DNA from: an uncultured Acidimicrobiaceae bacterium
Lineage (GTDB): Bacteria; Actinomycetota; Acidimicrobiia; Acidimicrobiales; MedAcidi-G1
Direction of reading: 5' to 3'
DNA length: 5,362 nt
NCBI GenBank assembly: GCA_913054115.1
Contig: CAJXIS010000169.1
Location: 1-5,362 of the forward strand
In this document: one piece after another, positions 4,644 through 5,362 of the stretch
Numbering within the stretch: the stretch's first letter is position 1
How the letters are laid out: every line of letters begins with the position of its first letter
The notes under the pieces: generated by a model
Seen by the model: only the letters and a program-made list of their open reading frames with translations
Databases searched by the model: none
Told to the model about the DNA's origin: nothing
Program-made: the position numbers and the translations under genes

Positions 4644-5315
4644 CTAGAAGAGGCGGGGGGTCGTCGACTCGATGCCCCGGAGCTCGTCGTAGTCGATCTC
4701 GATGCAGCCGATGTCGCGGTCGCCCGCCAGGACCCTGGCCTGTGGCCTGATCTCCTGGGCGACGAACAGGCCGCGCACGGGGGCCAGCCGTTCGTCCCGG
4801 TTCAGGAAGTCGAGGTAGCGCGTGAGCTGCTCGACGCCGTCGATCTCGCCCCGGCGCTTGATCTCGATGGCGACGGTGTGGCCGTCGGCGTCCTTGCAGA
4901 GCAGGTCGACCGGCCCGATCTCCGTGGGGTATTCGCGGCGCACCAGGGAGAGTTCCTCGCCGAGGAAGGAGGGGTCCCCGGCCAGCAGCTCCTGGAGATG
5001 GGCCTCGACGCCGTCCTTCTGGAGGCCCGGGTCGATGCCCATTTCGTGCGCCGTGTCCGACAGCACCTCGAGGAGGGTGATCGTGAGGGTCTCGCCCTTC
5101 GGGTTCGACACCCGCCAGATGTCGACGCCGTCGTCGGACGCCTCGACGAGGATGTTCGGGGAATTCATCCAGTTGAGTGGTTTGTAGGCGCCACCGTCGG
5201 CGTGGATGGCGACGCAGCCGTCGGCCTTGACCATGAGGAGTCGGACCGCCTCGGGTAGGTGGGCGGTGAGGCGGCCGTCGTAGTCGACCGTGCAGCGGGC
5301 GATGACGAGGCGCAC
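4644..5315 (-). CDS. nucS: Mismatch-specific endonuclease NucS (EndoMS), 223 aa
   Basis: Endonuclease of the non-canonical mismatch-repair pathway found in Archaea and most Actinobacteria lacking MutS/MutL; it cuts both strands at mispairs such as G-T, G-G and T-T. The N-terminal DNA-binding/dimerisation domain includes VIARCTVDYDGRLTAHLP (4-21), MVKADG (28-33) and AYKPLNWM (43-50). A linker with DPGLQKDGVEAHLQELLA (95-112) leads to the RecB-like nuclease domain: RREYPTEIGPVDLLC (126-140), VAIEIKRRGEIDGVEQLTRY (148-167) and IRPQARVLA (189-197). The D-X13-E-X-K catalytic triad is Asp137, Glu151 and Lys153. The protein ends in PRLF; mycobacterial NucS ends in a similar RLF, and this tail is where the beta clamp is thought to bind. 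The start is GTG at 5315-5313, matching the family N-terminus, with TAGGCT ending 8 bases before it. Length fits actinobacterial orthologues. It is probably the first gene of a unit with the FAD reductase. Confidence 0.96.
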   Translation of the reverse strand: MRLVIARCTVDYDGRLTAHLPEAVRLLMVKADGCVAIHADGGAYKPLNWMNSPNILVEASDDGVDIWRVSNPKGETLTITLLEVLSDTAHEMGIDPGLQKDGVEAHLQELLAGDPSFLGEELSLVRREYPTEIGPVDLLCKDADGHTVAIEIKRRGEIDGVEQLTRYLDFLNRDERLAPVRGLFVAQEIRPQARVLAGDRDIGCIEIDYDELRGIESTTPRLF

Positions 5316-5323
5316 GGTGCCCG

Positions 5324-5329
5324 AGCCTA
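5324..5329 (-). promoter_or_regulatory. -10 box (TAGGCT) for leaderless nucS transcript
   Basis: Minus-strand TAGGCT fits TANNNT and ends 8 bases before the GTG start of nucS, which would place the transcription start on or next to the start codon. No Shine-Dalgarno is clear in the 8 bases and no -35 is recognisable in the remaining window. Positions 5330-5362 hold no complete gene. Confidence 0.5.
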
Positions 5330-5362
5330 GGGGGGAGCGGTCGCGGCTCAGCCGGCGACGAC

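Noticed and set aside
3222..5258. Long 678-codon open frame on the plus strand
   Set aside because: It runs antisense through PAP2, the reductase and nucS, which all have intact family motifs on the minus strand. Open antisense frames are common opposite GC-biased codons, and its translation is low-complexity with no recognisable domain.
5348..5362. Four codons (Val-Val-Ala-Gly) and a TGA on the minus strand at the right edge, as the end of an upstream gene
   Set aside because: A gene could end here, just before nucS, but four codons are too few to support a feature.
1..5362. A defence, CRISPR, toxin-antitoxin or mobile-element system
   Set aside because: No repeat-spacer array, transposase, integrase, reverse transcriptase or paired toxin-like small genes are visible; the nucleases present (NucS and a secreted thermonuclease) belong to housekeeping families.

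Overview
This window is GC-rich DNA with dense coding and very short gaps between genes. The gene set points to a high-GC actinobacterium: a NucS/EndoMS mismatch endonuclease (which replaces MutS/MutL in most Actinobacteria), a coenzyme-F420-type luciferase-like oxidoreductase, and a methyltransferase-like/Mug DNA glycosylase fusion. The small hypothetical proteins, the very GC-biased third codon positions and the leaderless-looking starts would fit class Acidimicrobiia, but that placement is an inference.

Layout from left to right. Positions 1-574 (minus strand) hold a two-gene unit: a 77-residue hypothetical protein, then, 8 bases on, a secreted lipoprotein thermonuclease of the staphylococcal nuclease fold that is cut by the left edge. 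A 139-base divergent intergenic region (575-713) carries a perfect 8-bp dyad. Positions 714-1676 (plus) encode the F420-dependent luciferase-like oxidoreductase. It converges, with a 9-base gap, on a mismatch-specific uracil/thymine DNA glycosylase (2423-1686, minus). A short divergent promoter region (2424-2546) separates this from a 59-residue small protein (2547-2726, plus). That gene in turn converges, with a 19-base gap, on a three-gene minus-strand array: nucS (5315-4644), a geranylgeranyl-reductase-family FAD oxidoreductase (4625-3417) and a PAP2 lipid phosphatase (3372-2746).

How the genes fit together. Two enzymes dealing with mispaired or deaminated bases (NucS and Mug) lie within 2.2 kb of each other but in separate transcription units. 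The reductase and PAP2 phosphatase downstream of nucS are both the kind of enzyme that acts on polyprenyl lipids, so they may work on one isoprenoid substrate; this is inferred from context.

The clearest non-coding signals are two. First, TANNNT-like -10 boxes end 6-8 bases before the start codons of four minus-strand genes, which suggests leaderless transcription and decides some starts. Second, both tail-to-tail gene junctions carry inverted repeats whose arms contain the stop codons of both genes; one of these sits inside a 28-bp-period tandem dyad. I see no rRNA, tRNA, CRISPR array, insertion sequence or phage gene, and no convincing novel multi-gene defence system.
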